Origin: Glandiceps talaboti
Lineage: Eukaryota > Hemichordata > Enteropneusta > Spengelidae
Assembly: GCF_964340395.1 (NCBI RefSeq)
Contig: NC_135558.1
Coordinates: 6,351,001 to 6,415,000, forward strand
Reading direction: 5' to 3'
Length of the DNA: 64,000 nt
Shown one piece after another: positions 35,695 through 47,440 of this stretch; the stretch's first letter is position 1; each line of letters starts with the position of its first letter. Below the pieces are notes generated by a model. That model had not been told where the DNA came from, did no database searches, and was given only the letters and a program-made list of their open reading frames with translations. The translations under genes were made by a program, and so were the position numbers.

Positions 35695-36637
35695 GTACTA
35701 GGTTGACTTTACGTGGTCTACTGATTGGATACTCATGAGAGTGGACTTTGCGTGGTCCTATGTAGATAGTACCTCGGATAGCAGATATTAGAGAGATAAT
35801 TTCCCCCCTCCTACTTCAACCAGTTTGGCTATTGATGATAAGTGCAGCAACTCTGATCTGTTCAACTTTTACAATAAAGGAAATAAAGTCAAGAGTTTCA
35901 TTTGAGATATTCTTCTCCAGCGCATTTTCTGGCAATCTTTGGGTCCTTAACCACATACCGTAGATTCCCCTCCCCGATTCCTGAATCATCGAACCAGCGA
36001 GACATCGAAAGAAGACCACATCGACAATGTTCAACTTTTGGTTGGTGCTGGCTAAAGTTCGACAATTAATCAACGGAAGTCAGTTACCACCTGGTGGCAG
36101 CTACTACTATATTTACAATAACTACCCTCCCTTATTCTAAGTTTTACAGAATTTGACCTTCACGTCAAATGATCAAAATAAACACAGAACACAAGAATAC
36201 AAATAAACCACCCCAACAGTAAAATGTTGTTACATAATAAACAATTTCAATTATATTTCGTTTTACAATAAATATACCAATCAAAACATTCCAACCTAGT
36301 CACATCATCTGATTCAAAACAAAAATAGAGATATGAGCTTTGCTTCAATAAAGTTATGTTATAAACATGAAATGCAGGCAAAAAAGAACAGATTCCTCCA
36401 GAATACTAGAAATAGTCTGACATTGAAGCTTTTTCATTATATTTTATAACTTGTCATGTACATGACTTTTTTTATTTTATAAAATAAACATGAAATACAT
36501 GTAAAAGAACAGATTCCTCCACAATACCCTAGTTTATGGTGCCGACCCTAAAAATATCTTGGCATTCTAATTATTCATTTTATTTTATATTATGTAAAAT
36601 TTGCTTTAGATTTTCAATTCTTTGCCTTATCTTGCAG
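35695..36637. other. Unassigned DNA between modules
   Basis: Two related sub-repeats, ACAGATTCCTCC(A/C)..AATAC near 36392 and 36509, also recur near 39420. A block with TTATAAACAATTTCAATTATA near 36228 recurs after module B at 39711. No gene is recognised. Confidence 0.4.
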
Positions 36638-36755
36638 ATTGAATATCATAGAAAAAGGACATTTTTGTCCGGAAAATAGCCACCTAGTTACAGCGGACAT
36701 TAACACATCAGCGTGACTGGGTGGTCGAGTGTTGCGTGCCTGTGCAGCACAGAAA
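36638..36755 (+). pseudogene. Module B copy 2, broken
   Basis: Acceptor TTATCTTGCAG shared with the 39560 copy, and donor AGAAAG/GTAAGTTATAAACA also shared, but the frame meets a stop after 14 codons and is shortened. The remains of the THP..DW core are visible as ACACATCAGCGTGACTGGG. Confidence 0.6.
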
Positions 36756-37256
36756 GGTAAGTTATAAACAGGTTTAGGATGGACTTTTCACAGAAATAAA
36801 AAAGGAACTGGACACAATTGCAGCTGATTGTAGGGGACCGTAGTCTCGCTGACGAGAGGGACTTGTCCCGACAAGCCGCTCTCTTCTCGTGGCTCGGCAT
36901 ACATAAACAGATTAGGGACGATAGTCACGAGTCTGGCAGCGAGACTAAGGGGACCGGTACTTTGGAGAAAGTCATCATTTCCCTTGCAATCAAGTGTTAA
37001 GAGAATGGTCACTATTTTTGTGCCTATTTTTCCATCACAATGATTAGGTGGCCCCTGGGTGGGAGTAACTTTGTGCAGGACAGGAGTGCAGTCAATATTT
37101 TCACGCACTGGACTTCAAATTCTGAAAAACATGTGTCCCTCCTCTAGTAATTTCTGCCCAGGCTAGTCCATAGTGTTATTATATACACTATTGATTTATC
37201 GGAAATGATGTTTAAAACTGTTTTTAATGAAACACAACTTTTTGAATTTATTTCTA
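36756..37256. other. Unassigned DNA left of EVE block 2
   Basis: Contains a short inverted repeat TAGTCTCGCTG (36841-36851) / CAGCGAGACTA (36937-36947). No gene recognised. Confidence 0.3.
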
Positions 37257-37433
37257 TTTATATATAGATATAATGACGTCGAAATCGAAATTCATTGGTA
37301 TGTCCATTGTTACGTTTATAACTTTCGACCAATCGAATTCCAGTGAATGACAACAAACATGTGCATCATGTACAGAATAATTATTCTATGCGGTCTTAGT
37401 AAAGACTTTGTACTGAAATAATAAGTAACGAAA
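37257..37433 (+). promoter_or_regulatory. Probable NS/Rep promoter region
   Basis: TATATATAGATATA (around 37258-37272) followed by a CRE-like TGACGTC (37274-37280), about 155 bases before the ATG at 37434. The segment TATAACTTTCGACCAATCGAATTC (about 37316-37339) recurs with changes near 44.73 kb, so a second, decayed copy of this flank may lie there. CCAAT-type motif ACCAATCG is present in both. Confidence 0.4.
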
Positions 37434-39415
37434 ATGATCACAACACAAACTCAAACATTAGAAAGTTTGGTGGACAGTTTGAAGGGTGAAGGGGCCTGTT
37501 GTTGGGTAAGTGTGTGTGTATATATATTTTTCTTTTGTATGGAAATGAAACAAGTAATGACTAAGCCTTGTGTCATCAACCTAAACATTTACATACAAAC
37601 TTTGTAAACCTACGCCAAAGTTATTTGTTTTTGTTCAATTTATTATAATTTGTTTAACATTTTCTGTATAAACCTACAAAAATAGAGAAAACAGCCTTCG
37701 GTGTTGCGTTGCACGACGGTGACCACCACCGTCTCTATATAATAAATGCTCGCAAGTGGGTTTGCTCACATTTATTATATAGAGACGGTGGTGGTTGACC
37801 ACCAGCAGCAAATAACCGTGTATGAAGGTCTTCAAATTAGCAGTTTTATTGACCACCATATTATTATATTTTTTCATACGCGTATATAATTAATTTATTC
37901 ATAATAATTCTTTTTTTACACGCGTTGTAGCGTGGGATAGGATGGAACTGTCAACGGTTTTCGACATCTAACGGCATTCCTGACATTACATTGAGACTGT
38001 AAAGCAGGGATTATACGAAGCTCTTGAAAAAGTCAGCAAAAACATGTAAGGTATGGCATTTTTACGTACTGATACACAACAGATCCTAGACAAATACAAC
38101 AAACCACATATGCCAACGCAATACGAACGTTTTGCAGTAAATTTGGGAGCGTCAACATCAGGAGAAACCAGAATTGATCCAGGTTATAACTTTGAGGCTA
38201 CGATATTCATTGTGAAATACAGATCAGTCAACCGCAGACAAACGACTGAAGAAGAAGAACAAAGTTACCTGCGAATCAAGCACGAAACTAGAGACTTTTT
38301 TTGATTATTTGAGTTATCATGGTGTTGACAGCTATGGAGCATTGCATGACGGAAAGGTGGATCCTTGCTCTCGTTATGAGGGTCCACATATACATGTCCT
38401 CGCTACTCTTGGCACTGACAATGATGTACGCCAGATACAAGCTTATCGTACAGGCAAGGTGAATTTTGAAAGATTAAACAAGGATCTTATGGTAGTATCA
38501 CAAAGATGTAAGATACTGAAATCATTCGCCGCGTACATCAAAGGAAAATCCAAAGAACGACTGTTTGAAATATATGACAACACTACAACACTGGAAGACG
38601 TCATGGAGAATGTAAAACAAATCGATTGTGAAGACATGGAAGACAAACGGAGTCAGAGAGATAAAAAGAAAACAAAAAACGAAGATCTACTTTATATAAA
38701 GCATTTGATACGGCAGTATAACCCAACGGATCTTCCAAACCTAACCCATTTGATGGTTGAAAGCAGCCAAGAAGACGAAACAGCCAAAGAGAGATGGTAC
38801 AATTTCATATCAAGACCACAGAGCTTGTACCTATTCAACACGGCAAATGATCTCATCAAAAGTGAGTACTTATCGTCAAGTTTTACAGAGCTTTTAGATA
38901 TTGTGGTAGAAAACCAAGAAGTGTTCAACAACAATGATAAATATTTATCAGCAGAAGACTCGTTAACTATATTGACCGATTGGTGTAAAACACAGTTGAT
39001 TAATATTTTCGACTTCTATAGAAATATAGTGAAATGGTTCGACAAAACTGAACCAAAACAAAACCTACTATACCTAGTCGGTGCTAGTAACGCAGGCAAA
39101 TCCTGGGTTATGCACTTGTTACACCCAATTTGCAAGCTATTGGGGGTACATTAAAGTCTCAAACGAAAGTGCCTCAAACTTCATGTTCGAATCTCGTGTT
39201 TACATACTCGCATAACAATTGCCAATGAATTTACTCTCAATGATTTTAACTGTGAGAATGCCAAAGCAGTGTTTGAAGGTATGAAAACATAAATCAACAG
39301 AAAGGGAAGAACAGCTGTTCTATTGGATAGAACTCCAATTTATATAACAGCAAACAAACCCTAATTTTTATGGTACTCTGTTTCGTCACATTAGAAACAG
39401 CATTCCGTAAACGAA
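37434..39415 (+). pseudogene. Parvovirus-like NS/Rep gene, N-terminal and helicase part, broken (EVE block 2)
   Basis: A short first exon (37434-37505, phase 0) ends at a consensus donor GTAAGTG; an acceptor at 37930 continues the frame until an in-frame TAA at 38000. A frame then opens at 38053 and is shifted at a run of seven T (38296-38302) into the long frame 38309-39154. The HUH endonuclease motif HIHV is at about 38387, with a downstream AAYIKGKSK that fits the catalytic tyrosine/lysine element. An SF3 Walker A GASNAGKS follows at about 39080. A stop comes soon after (39152-39154), and the remaining helicase part to about 39415 survives only as broken frames. Viral NS1/Rep nicks and unwinds viral DNA in the nucleus; here it cannot be made as one protein. 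Confidence 0.75.
37718..37800. repeat. Hairpin inside the NS leader intron
   Basis: Arms 37718-37748 and 37769-37800 pair through ACCACCACCGTCTCTATATA and its complement, with one slipped base; the loop is 20 bases and GTGG/CCAC-rich sequence flanks it. It resembles a parvoviral terminal or origin hairpin in form, but it could also be a MITE fragment. Confidence 0.8.
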
Positions 39416-39559
39416 AACAACGGATTCCTCAAGGATACTAAATAACTTACCATGCACATACAAAAGTGATGCACGTACAGCTTCTTTTTTGCATTTTTAT
39501 TGTATTTTATTACTGTGTTATTGTACCTTTAATTTTCAATTTGTTGCCTTAACTTGCAG

Positions 39560-39709
39560 ATCGATTATCAAAAACACAGGAACGCAATTATAAGAAAAAT
39601 AGCCGCTCAGTCCGATGTCTTACAGAAGACATTGACACATCCACGTGACTGGGCAGCTGAGTGCTACAGAAAAGAGTCGAATTTTTTGACAATTTTTTCA
39701 GTCAGAAAG
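39560..39709 (+). CDS. Module B copy 3, intact exon (possible death-fold fragment)
   Basis: Exactly 150 bases (50 codons, phase 0 at both ends) between AACTTGCAG and AAAG/GTAAGTTATAAAC, open throughout. It encodes KIAAQSDVLQ, TLTHPRDWAAECYRKES and NFLTIFS. This is the best preserved of four copies and lies right after EVE block 2. The shared peptide core (SLTHP.DWAA(D/E)C) with conserved splice sites across copies supports a real exon of a host gene family. Function unknown; death-domain kinship is a guess. Confidence 0.5.
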
Positions 39710-40221
39710 GTAAGTTATAAACAATTACAATTATATTTACAGATTTACAAATTACCGTACCTTCATAAATATTCCAATCTAGCCTAATCACCAGTTAAAA
39801 TCATAAAAAGTTTAATATATATATCGTCCTGCAACTAAGTACTGATACCAACACTTTGTCCATATCAAATCAGTGGATAGGACCCCCAAAAAATTGACAG
39901 TGTCCGATAATCTGACCGACCCTAGTTTATGGTGCCCATCCCTAAAAATCTTTTGGCATTCAAATTATTCATTTATTCAGACAGATCCCCCACACATCCA
40001 ATAGAATCAATAAACTTAAAAGTCCACTTCCCATCTCAAGTTACGAACTTCTACTGTGCCAAGGTGCAACTCAGCAAGGCCATGTAAGCAGAGACTAGAC
40101 GGGGATTGGACTTTACCTATATCTGACTGCAATTATCTCTAGACATGAAATGAGGTGTTTGTCGTGAATTACATTTATTCATATATTGTTTTATACGTTT
40201 TTGTTGTAAACATTGTTGCCC
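39710..40221. other. Unassigned DNA with module-flank repeats
   Basis: Begins with the ATAAACAATTACAATTATATTTAC block shared with 36.2 kb and contains CCCTAGTTTATGGTGCC near 39928 shared with 36.53 kb. No gene seen. Confidence 0.4.
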
Positions 40222-40380
40222 TTTCTGATGGCAGATGAATTGAAAGAAATCATGACCAACTCGGAAGTGCAAACCCTGTTGGCTGAATGCCGCATCACAT
40301 GGAAATTTATTCCACAACGTGCTCCCTGGTTTGATGGATTTTATGAACGTATGATAGGAATCACCAAAACCGTTTTTTGG
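40222..40380 (+). mobile_element. BEL/Pao-type LTR retrotransposon, integrase C-terminal fragment
   Basis: One open frame encodes ITWKFIPQRAPWFDGFYERM and IGITKT. The pattern W-K/R-FIP-x-RAPWF-G-G-F-x-ERMIG-x-x-K is typical of the C-terminal integrase region of BEL/Pao elements. The GAG just before is the usual E of the DDE triad neighbourhood, but the rest of the polyprotein is missing. It ends abruptly at GTAAGTGTGT. Confidence 0.75.
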
Positions 40381-40442
40381 TAAGTGTGTATATATACATT
40401 TAATGTAACATACTAGGTTTTGCTGTTTATGTCGTGAGAGAA

Positions 40443-40826
40443 TGTTGACGTTTACAATTAGTGTATTTTAAAGATTTGTGGATTCGTTGTTTGCATGCTA
40501 AAGTTTGATGTTACAATGATTCTGACATGACTCGTGACTTAGTCTTTGAATTATGTCATGATTGACCTTTGTTTCAGCACATAAAATAGGTAATCTTTTA
40601 ACCAATCATAGTTCTTCTCAACCTTATCGTGAAAGCGAGACTGTTAACGACTTTGGCTCTTGCGCTAAAAGTTCAGTCTGAATTTTTTAACGAACGTTCT
40701 CCTGTAAGGCTGTTGAGTTGTGTTCGATGGTGATTACAAGTTTGTAATCACCTAACAAGTTATCAATAAATATTCGTGTTTGTTGTTAACTACTACGAGT
40801 CCAGAGTTATTCTGACGTCCGAAAAC
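40443..40826 (+). mobile_element. Candidate LTR next to the BEL/Pao fragment
   Basis: Starts TGTTGACGTTT and ends GTCCGAAAACA, with TG..CA ends. It contains a CAATCATAG/CAACCTTATCG promoter-like part and AATAAA at about 40767, followed by GTGTTTGTTG. Position 3' of the integrase fragment fits a 3' LTR, but no second LTR is in the window to confirm the borders. Confidence 0.4.
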
Positions 40827-41170
40827 AAAGAATCAATTCTAAAATTCAATTCTTCCCCACAGTTTACTGATCAACTTCACTAATTCACAATGACTGTACT
40901 GAGTTGATCACTCCAGTTCCATGAATCTATTTGACAATGAGTGATGAGTAAGTGGTTATTGATGAGGAAAAACTAGAAAATGATCATGATACAAAAAAAA
41001 CCCAACATAAATCAAGACACATGTAGAGATATATTAAAACCAGGCTGTTACAACCTATTGCATCAAGAAGTACAGCAAGTGAATGATACAGATTGACACC
41101 ACCAAGAAAGTGACACACAGCAATGATAGACACAAATTTCATATAATGTGATTATGTATATTTTATTTAG

Positions 41171-41305
41171 GGGAAGAAGAAGAAATAGAAGGATTAGTAG
41201 AAGAAACAAATGAAAATCAAGATGAAGAAACATGTACACAGAAACCTCTATGCCGTACTAAACGGTTGCGAAGGTTTCTGCGTCGCGTCTTTCTTGGACG
41301 ATGTT
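41171..41305 (+). CDS. Module C copy 3, intact exon (acidic then basic)
   Basis: Between ATTTTATTTAG and T/GTAAGTTTCTGACACTATC there are 135 bases, open in one frame. The peptide starts with an acidic run (EEEEIEGLVEETNENQDEE), then CTQKPLCRTK and a basic amphipathic end RLRRFLRRVFLGRC. The 46327 copy keeps the same plan. The shared donor flank GTAAGTTTCTGACACTATCA is seen in copies 1, 3 and 4. Product unknown. Confidence 0.5.
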
Positions 41306-44300
41306 GTAAGTTTCTGACACTATCAGATAGCCACTACCACACACATTTGAATATACTGTTCACCATGTTAAGGCATCTTATATATCAGTACATAAGATTA
41401 TCTAGCTAACAGTTGAGAGGATACTAAGATAAATTTGTATATACAGTAAATTTAGTCTCGGTACCCTCTCATCAGCCTGTACCTGATAATAGGAGAGTAT
41501 AGACACTTCAATTGCATCTCTATGTATTAACTTTTGAGTTATTGATTTTTAAGTACAAATATGGCCGCCATTCGGTCAAATTTGCATATGTTGCAAACCA
41601 AAGGGATGTGCACATGTACCAAATGTGATGTCACCTTTGTGCCAGGTTTAAAGAAATTGGATGTTTGAGAAATGATGTATTACAGACAGATGGAGCCCAA
41701 TATAATAGTCCCCTTCGGAAGACTAAACATTAATCATATATCGTATTGGGTATCTGTGAACACTATGTCAGAAGCATTACTTTGTACCAAATCTGTGACA
41801 ACTCCCAGTTATGCAGTCCAGGCATATCTTTGTTTAAATAAAATCTGCAAAAAGGCTGAAGAACCAATAACAAAAGATAATAAATATATTCATAAAATAC
41901 AAAACTATTTTCTTCCAGTGACAACAAAGACACATCAATAAATTTTGAGGGATACTGAATTGAAGAAGATGCAGATGATCAGGTCAAGGTGGCAATTAAA
42001 CCACAACAAAATGGAGGAACTTGTGATGCACACATCATGCAGAAACCACCTACTCTTTCAAACCTCCAGATCTGTATTTGTAGAATTTCAGGCTTCCTTT
42101 TACCCTGGTCCTAAGGATTAGACCAACATGTACTGAGGATTTAATAAGATATATGGAGATGATCTGCTGGACATACATTCAAAATATCTTCATTTTCCAT
42201 TTCTGGCAACCATCTGTGGTTGGATCCTAAATAATAATAAAAAATAATAATAAATTAAAGTTTACCTTTGCCTTATTTCTTTACAAAATTTTAATCAGCC
42301 ACATTTCTCTATTTTTTGCAATGTATGTGTTGAACTTAAATGCTGCTTTTAAGTAGTCTTTAGTGACTTTCCAAACGGTATGCAAATAAGTCTACAGGTA
42401 GGCTAAGGCCACCCAAGGCTAACAAGTTGGATGTTGAGTGGAGCATAAAAAAAAAGATCCTTCAACATTTATAATATAAAATTATCTTTCCCCAAACTCA
42501 GTTTCTGACTGCCCTAAAATTTGTGGTATTCATACTCACAGGATTCCTTTGGTATCCCATGTGTTTCAGAGGCATTGTACAACTCGATTAATCAAAGTTA
42601 CCATGAAGTATTACACTGGCAAATCACCAGGCGTCACCTTCATCAGCTATATTAAAATACAAAAAAGTTAAATTAAAAACTCGCAAATACAACAAATGTA
42701 TGTAGATCAAATAAATAAATACTGAGTACAAGTACCCTTTGGTGTTCGCATTTTTAGTAAAATTTTGCTTTGCCATTTTTCTTTACGAGTAAAAGTATGT
42801 ACATGATCAGCTCTAGATCTTCGTGACATATCAACCGTCAATTTTTGAATGAGACTGAGATTCATAATTTTGATACATAGATTTTAAAATTTCAACGTGT
42901 GTCTGATCGAGCATGTCTCGCTACACTTCAATAAAAATTTGTAGGCATTTTGGCGCGTCTTTTTCCCACTCCCAGTCGAATCAATCAAATGAACTCCATA
43001 CTTCATTTATTTCATTTGTAAGCATCAAATATTACAAATTACATGATTTTCTGACACCATTCAACATAGTCCTGCCTTGCAGACGGTGCACGCGTTTCGT
43101 TCAACACTGAAGGTATGACTTACTCCGTATATATCATGGCGTATTCAAGTAGGATCCGACTGTACTGTACATTCAACATTGAGTCGCCGTTCGTCATGTT
43201 CGTGAATCCATGCACTCATTTTATATTGATTCGTTTATCGACGACACTTTGACAAAAAAAAATGAAAGTAAAATTGCAATGATGGGGTAAAATAAATATA
43301 TATATATATTATACATTGATTCTGTCAGACGAAAGATTTAGGCTCGGACAAGAAAAATACAACGAAAAATGATGACCTTCTTGTCAGATCAAATTCAACG
43401 ACAACGGCGAAAGTTGTAACATCACGATCCTCATACTCACACACCACACTCATGTATTGTGAAACTATCAAATATATCTATCAAACAGTGTTGGCAACGT
43501 CTATGAAATAACTTACCGTATCTTCCTCAGTGCTGTGGCTGTAGTATAAATATTACGGCGAACAGGTCTGGTCATCGACACATGACAGGTTTATAGTTAT
43601 ACCTCTCCGGTACTAGTACTAGTACTACTAGCTAGGCTCAGCACTCAACGATAATGTTTATTTGCAGTCTGCAAAAAAGCGCGCCTAACATCCGGGTCAT
43701 TTTCCAGACTGCCCGAATCGATTATGATCACCCATCACAGACTTATTACAGACTCGACACACCGTGTCATGTGACATGCATGTGTGTAGTTGTGAGCTCG
43801 CTAGCTCTTGGAACCCGGCTTGGAACAACAAAATCGAAAACAAACTACAACATAAACATGCGAAACATAAAGAAATCGAATCGCTAGCTGCACCAGATTC
43901 AGACTGAAGCAATTCTGTGATGGGGAGGGGAAGTGTGGGGTTCATATAGTGTACTCGAACGGATTTCATACCGTTGTGAGCTTTCCGAGTTTACGTACAT
44001 CATCTACAAGACTACATGTAACTATATAGTGTATTAAAGTGCCGAAGTTGTGTTCAGTTCTTTCAGAACAAAGGGTGTATTATGCAAGGTGCTATAGTTC
44101 TTAGAGAGTTTTCTGCTTTCATCACATCAGAAACTGCCATGATCTTCCATTCATATACCGGAGTAACAGTTTTTTTTAAAAACTACTTTAACTATTAACT
44201 TTCAATAAAAATGACAAAGCGCAATGAAATGATGCTCATCTTCTACACAATTATACCAAATAATTTACCGTCTCCGAATAGGGATGAATACCAAGTTCCC

Positions 44301-45756
44301 TGCCCTTCTCGATGTATGAAGAGATTCGAATTCTCAAACTTTAGTAAAATATTCCTACATATGTGTATTTCCACACGTAAGAATTGATTTGAATATATAG
44401 TAGGCGTGTAGTTTCGTGTATCAGTTAGAGTAAGTGACATTTATGTGTTATTCCTGTATACTAGTATATGTCATAGCATCTTAGCTTTGTTTGGAGTTTG
44501 AAGTTCAAAGTTTTCGTGTACTTTTTTCCGTACAGTGATTTTCCGAGCGTATACAGCGCCCCCACGCGGTCAGATAATGACATTGCCGTATTGCAGTGGT
44601 TCGTCCACATCGTCGCAAACCACGGCCTGTTTTACGGCAACGTTCATAACGAGAGATTTCAAAATGTAGTGGTAGAAATTGTAACTCTGGTTTGCGAGAA
44701 TGTTCGTACATTGTTACATGTTACGCATATAACTTTCAACCAATCGAATTCAAAAGAAGTATAATGGATAAATACATGTATGCCTTTATGATGAACACAT
44801 CAGATTGAGTTACAAAGCAGAATACCACAGCATCTAATATGTATTGAAGGATAGATATCCATGCCATAGTTTAATGCTTGGAAGGAGAGGGGAGGATGTT
44901 CTGGGTAGGTTGATGATGTTATTATAAGTTGCCATATGGAAGACTAATTGGTATTTATTTTGGATTTTTAACTAAAACATCTTTTCCTACTTGGAAAAAG
45001 AACAACATGAACGTGGTAGACATGACAGCAATTGCAAAATTAAAAAAAAATTCAACATTTGCCATTTTCCATATTGCTGTCGTGTTTACCACGTTTTTTT
45101 CAATTAAGTTTTCTGACATCTCAGTATTTATCTAGGTTTTTAAAGAAAATGTGACTGTTGACGTTTGACAAGCAGTGTGCATGACAAAATTCTGAGAAAA
45201 ATATCCCAAATAAAGCAAAATTTTCTCACGCATGTCCATGACATAAGTGGATTTTACTTACCTGAGTTACAAAGGTAATACAAGTGACTATTGACCCTTG
45301 ACGGACAGTGCACATGATGATGAATTTTTGACAAAAATACCAAAATAAAATGATTTACTCATATCAAAACTGAAAACATAATTACTTCTCTTTACATCTC
45401 CACCATGATGATCAATTGTTATCACATTTAGACAGGATTCCAAAACAAAGGTATAACCTATGTTGCAACAAGGTCATCAGTATATAATAATATATATACA
45501 AAATGTTGAATTATGGTATGACTATGAGGAAGGGTCTATACTTGCCGTATTTTGGATTATGTCGTCTGACATCAGTTTGAGTTTGAAGGTCTCCTCGGAG
45601 ACTAAGTACCAAGTTCCAGACCCCCCCCCCTCCCCATTTTAATCCTGATCAATGCATGTCACAACAATTAATAGTAGAAGTATCTTTATATTATAAATTA
45701 AAATATTTTGTCGCTTTTTCTGTCTTTTGAAAGTCATTTATTTACTTGTCTTATAG
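41306..45756. other. Unassigned region
   Basis: No gene is supported. Notable contents: a 90-codon open frame at 41672 without known motifs; CpG-richer DNA around 42.9-44.6 kb; and near 44.71-44.76 kb a diverged copy of the NS upstream flank (TTACGCATATAACTTTCAACC). It may contain decayed module or viral remains. Confidence 0.4.
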
Positions 45757-45910
45757 GAACAGTACCAGAAGATGAGAAACTGGCACGTATGAGCCATAGC
45801 CATGTGACTTTAAAAGGTCACTAACTGACTCTCGTGACTGGGCGGCTGAATGTGACATAAATGTCACAGAAAGAATTAACTTTTTAAATAATTTTTTTAG
45901 TGCCAAAAGT
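45757..45910 (+). pseudogene. Module B copy 4, broken
   Basis: Acceptor TTGTCTTATAG, then VPEDEKLARMSHSH and a frame lost at GGTCACTAACTGA. The DNA TGACTGGGCGGCTGAATGTGAC still matches the DWAAEC core. The donor AAAAGTAAGTAAT is shared with copy 1. Confidence 0.6.
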
Positions 45911-46326
45911 AAGTAATATCAATACATGTACAATTATTGATATGGTTTTACAACAAAAATTACTCTTCGACAACATGCAATGTAATTGGTATCCTTGATG
46001 AGTAGAACTATGAAGAAGTTGACATTTTGGACTGCTTTGTGAAAATCATTCTCACATGCCACAACACATATTTCTGCTGGAGTAATGAAATCTATAGGCT
46101 CTTGACTGTTACATTTCTTGTGGCAAAGAGGTCAGTGGTTTACAAACATTGTGTGAAAACCTATAATAGTAGTACTAATACATTGTAGTATTTTTACATT
46201 GTTTGTGTTTGTCCCAAAACCCTGATCAAAGTCACTCTTAGTCAAGAAAGTGACACACAGCCATTAATAGACATAAATTTCATATAATGTGATTATAAAC
46301 TACCAGTGTATATATATTTTCTTTAG

Positions 46327-46452
46327 TGGAAGAAGAAGAAGAAATAGAATTAGTAGAAGAAAACCAAGATGAAGGAACGTGTATGCACAAACCTCTGGGC
46401 CGTTCTAAATGGTTGCTGAGGTTTCTGTGTCACCTCTTTCTTGGACGATGTT
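46327..46452 (+). CDS. Module C copy 4, intact exon
   Basis: 126 bases open between TTTTCTTTAG and T/GTAAGTTTCTGACACTATC. Acidic start (EEEEEIELVEENQDEGT), then CMHKPLGRSK and WLLRFLCHLFLGRC. The 46.1-46.3 kb intron in front joins the AAAGTCACTC block directly to the GTGACACACAGCC block, which is the uninterrupted version of the EVE block 1 insertion site. Confidence 0.5.
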
Positions 46453-47002
46453 GTAAGTTTCTGACACTATCACATACACACACATTTGAATATACTGTTC
46501 ACCATGTTAAAGCATCTTATATACCAGTACATAATACTGAAGTCAACAAAATATAAAGATTCAGATCATTACAGTTGTCTGAAGTAGAGAAGTTTTGTTA
46601 AGGGATGCTGCATTATTGAATGGGGGGGGGATCAAATAATCTTGTACTTACAATGCCTGTATTTTTAAAAATGTAAGAAAATTCTTCATATACTTGTATT
46701 TCTGTCATAAAACTGCATGTAATAGAACATACTGACAACAAAAATGCTCACACAACCAAGTTAAAACACAGACTTGATAAGAATGTAATAAATTATGACT
46801 TACTTGTTGACTTGATTATGTTTGGGGAGTGATTGTTTATGCATCTTTCTGTAATTATCTCTTGACATGAAATGATGTGTTGTTCTGTGGTCGATGATTT
46901 AAAATGAATGTACTGATTAAAAACGTGAGTATTAACCTGAATAAAACTTTACAAATTCATAATGCTGATACAAATACTTTTTTATCTCTTCTCTACTTGC
47001 AG
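46453..47002. other. Intron-like DNA between modules C and A
   Basis: Contains a G-homopolymer at about 46622 and the shared AATTATCTCTTGACATGAAATGA block, which is also seen near 40130. No gene seen. Confidence 0.4.
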
Positions 47003-47092
47003 GCTGCCGTCCAAGTGAATGACAAGAGTGAAGGGGTTAAAAATGGGTTGGGTTTCTGCTGGAGGGTGATTGTTGACACTGAAGCCAGTTGA
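47003..47092 (+). CDS. Module A copy 3, open terminal exon
   Basis: Acceptor TCTCTACTTGCAG (ending 47002), then 29 open codons ending in GLGFCWRVIVDTEAS and TGA at 47090-47092. The two copies at 30.25 and 30.58 kb are frameshifted. It may be the last exon of the duplicated host gene. Function unknown. Confidence 0.4.
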   Translation, partial: AAVQVNDKSEGVKNGLGFCWRVIVDTEAS

Positions 47093-47137
47093 AAACATAT
47101 AAAGTGGGTGGGTGCATTTATGGATGGCTGGAGGTGA

Positions 47138-47440
47138 TAGGGTGTTACTTTGGTGGACCATAATGACATTCTTATATCCATTAGGTGTATCCGTAGTGTG
47201 CCATAGGTTCCCCCGGCCTGTGGTACATTATGGTGCATTCTTTTGGGTGTAATTATGTCATTGTGGTACACCATTGTAACACCGTATGTTAACATCGTGT
47301 TACTGTGGTGTGCTACGGTGGCATCCTAATAGCAGTAAGGTGTATCTGTGGTGTACTATGGGTTCCCCCCAACCTGTGGTGCATAATGATGGATCCTTAT
47401 TGTTATGGGGTGTTACTGTAGTGCACCATGGTTCACACTC
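47138..47440. repeat. Degenerate minisatellite, long period
   Basis: Diverged units share GGTGTTACT(G/T)TGGTG, TAGGTGTATC(C/T)G and GGTTCCCCC..CCTGTGGT. The period is roughly 150 bp. Confidence 0.6.

Noticed and set aside
36841-36947. Short inverted repeat TAGTCTCGCTG/CAGCGAGACTA as a viral terminus
   Set aside because: Only 11 bases, widely spaced and without further pairing; too weak to call.
41672-41941. 89-codon open frame in the module region
   Set aside because: No motif, no repeat partner and no clear exon borders.
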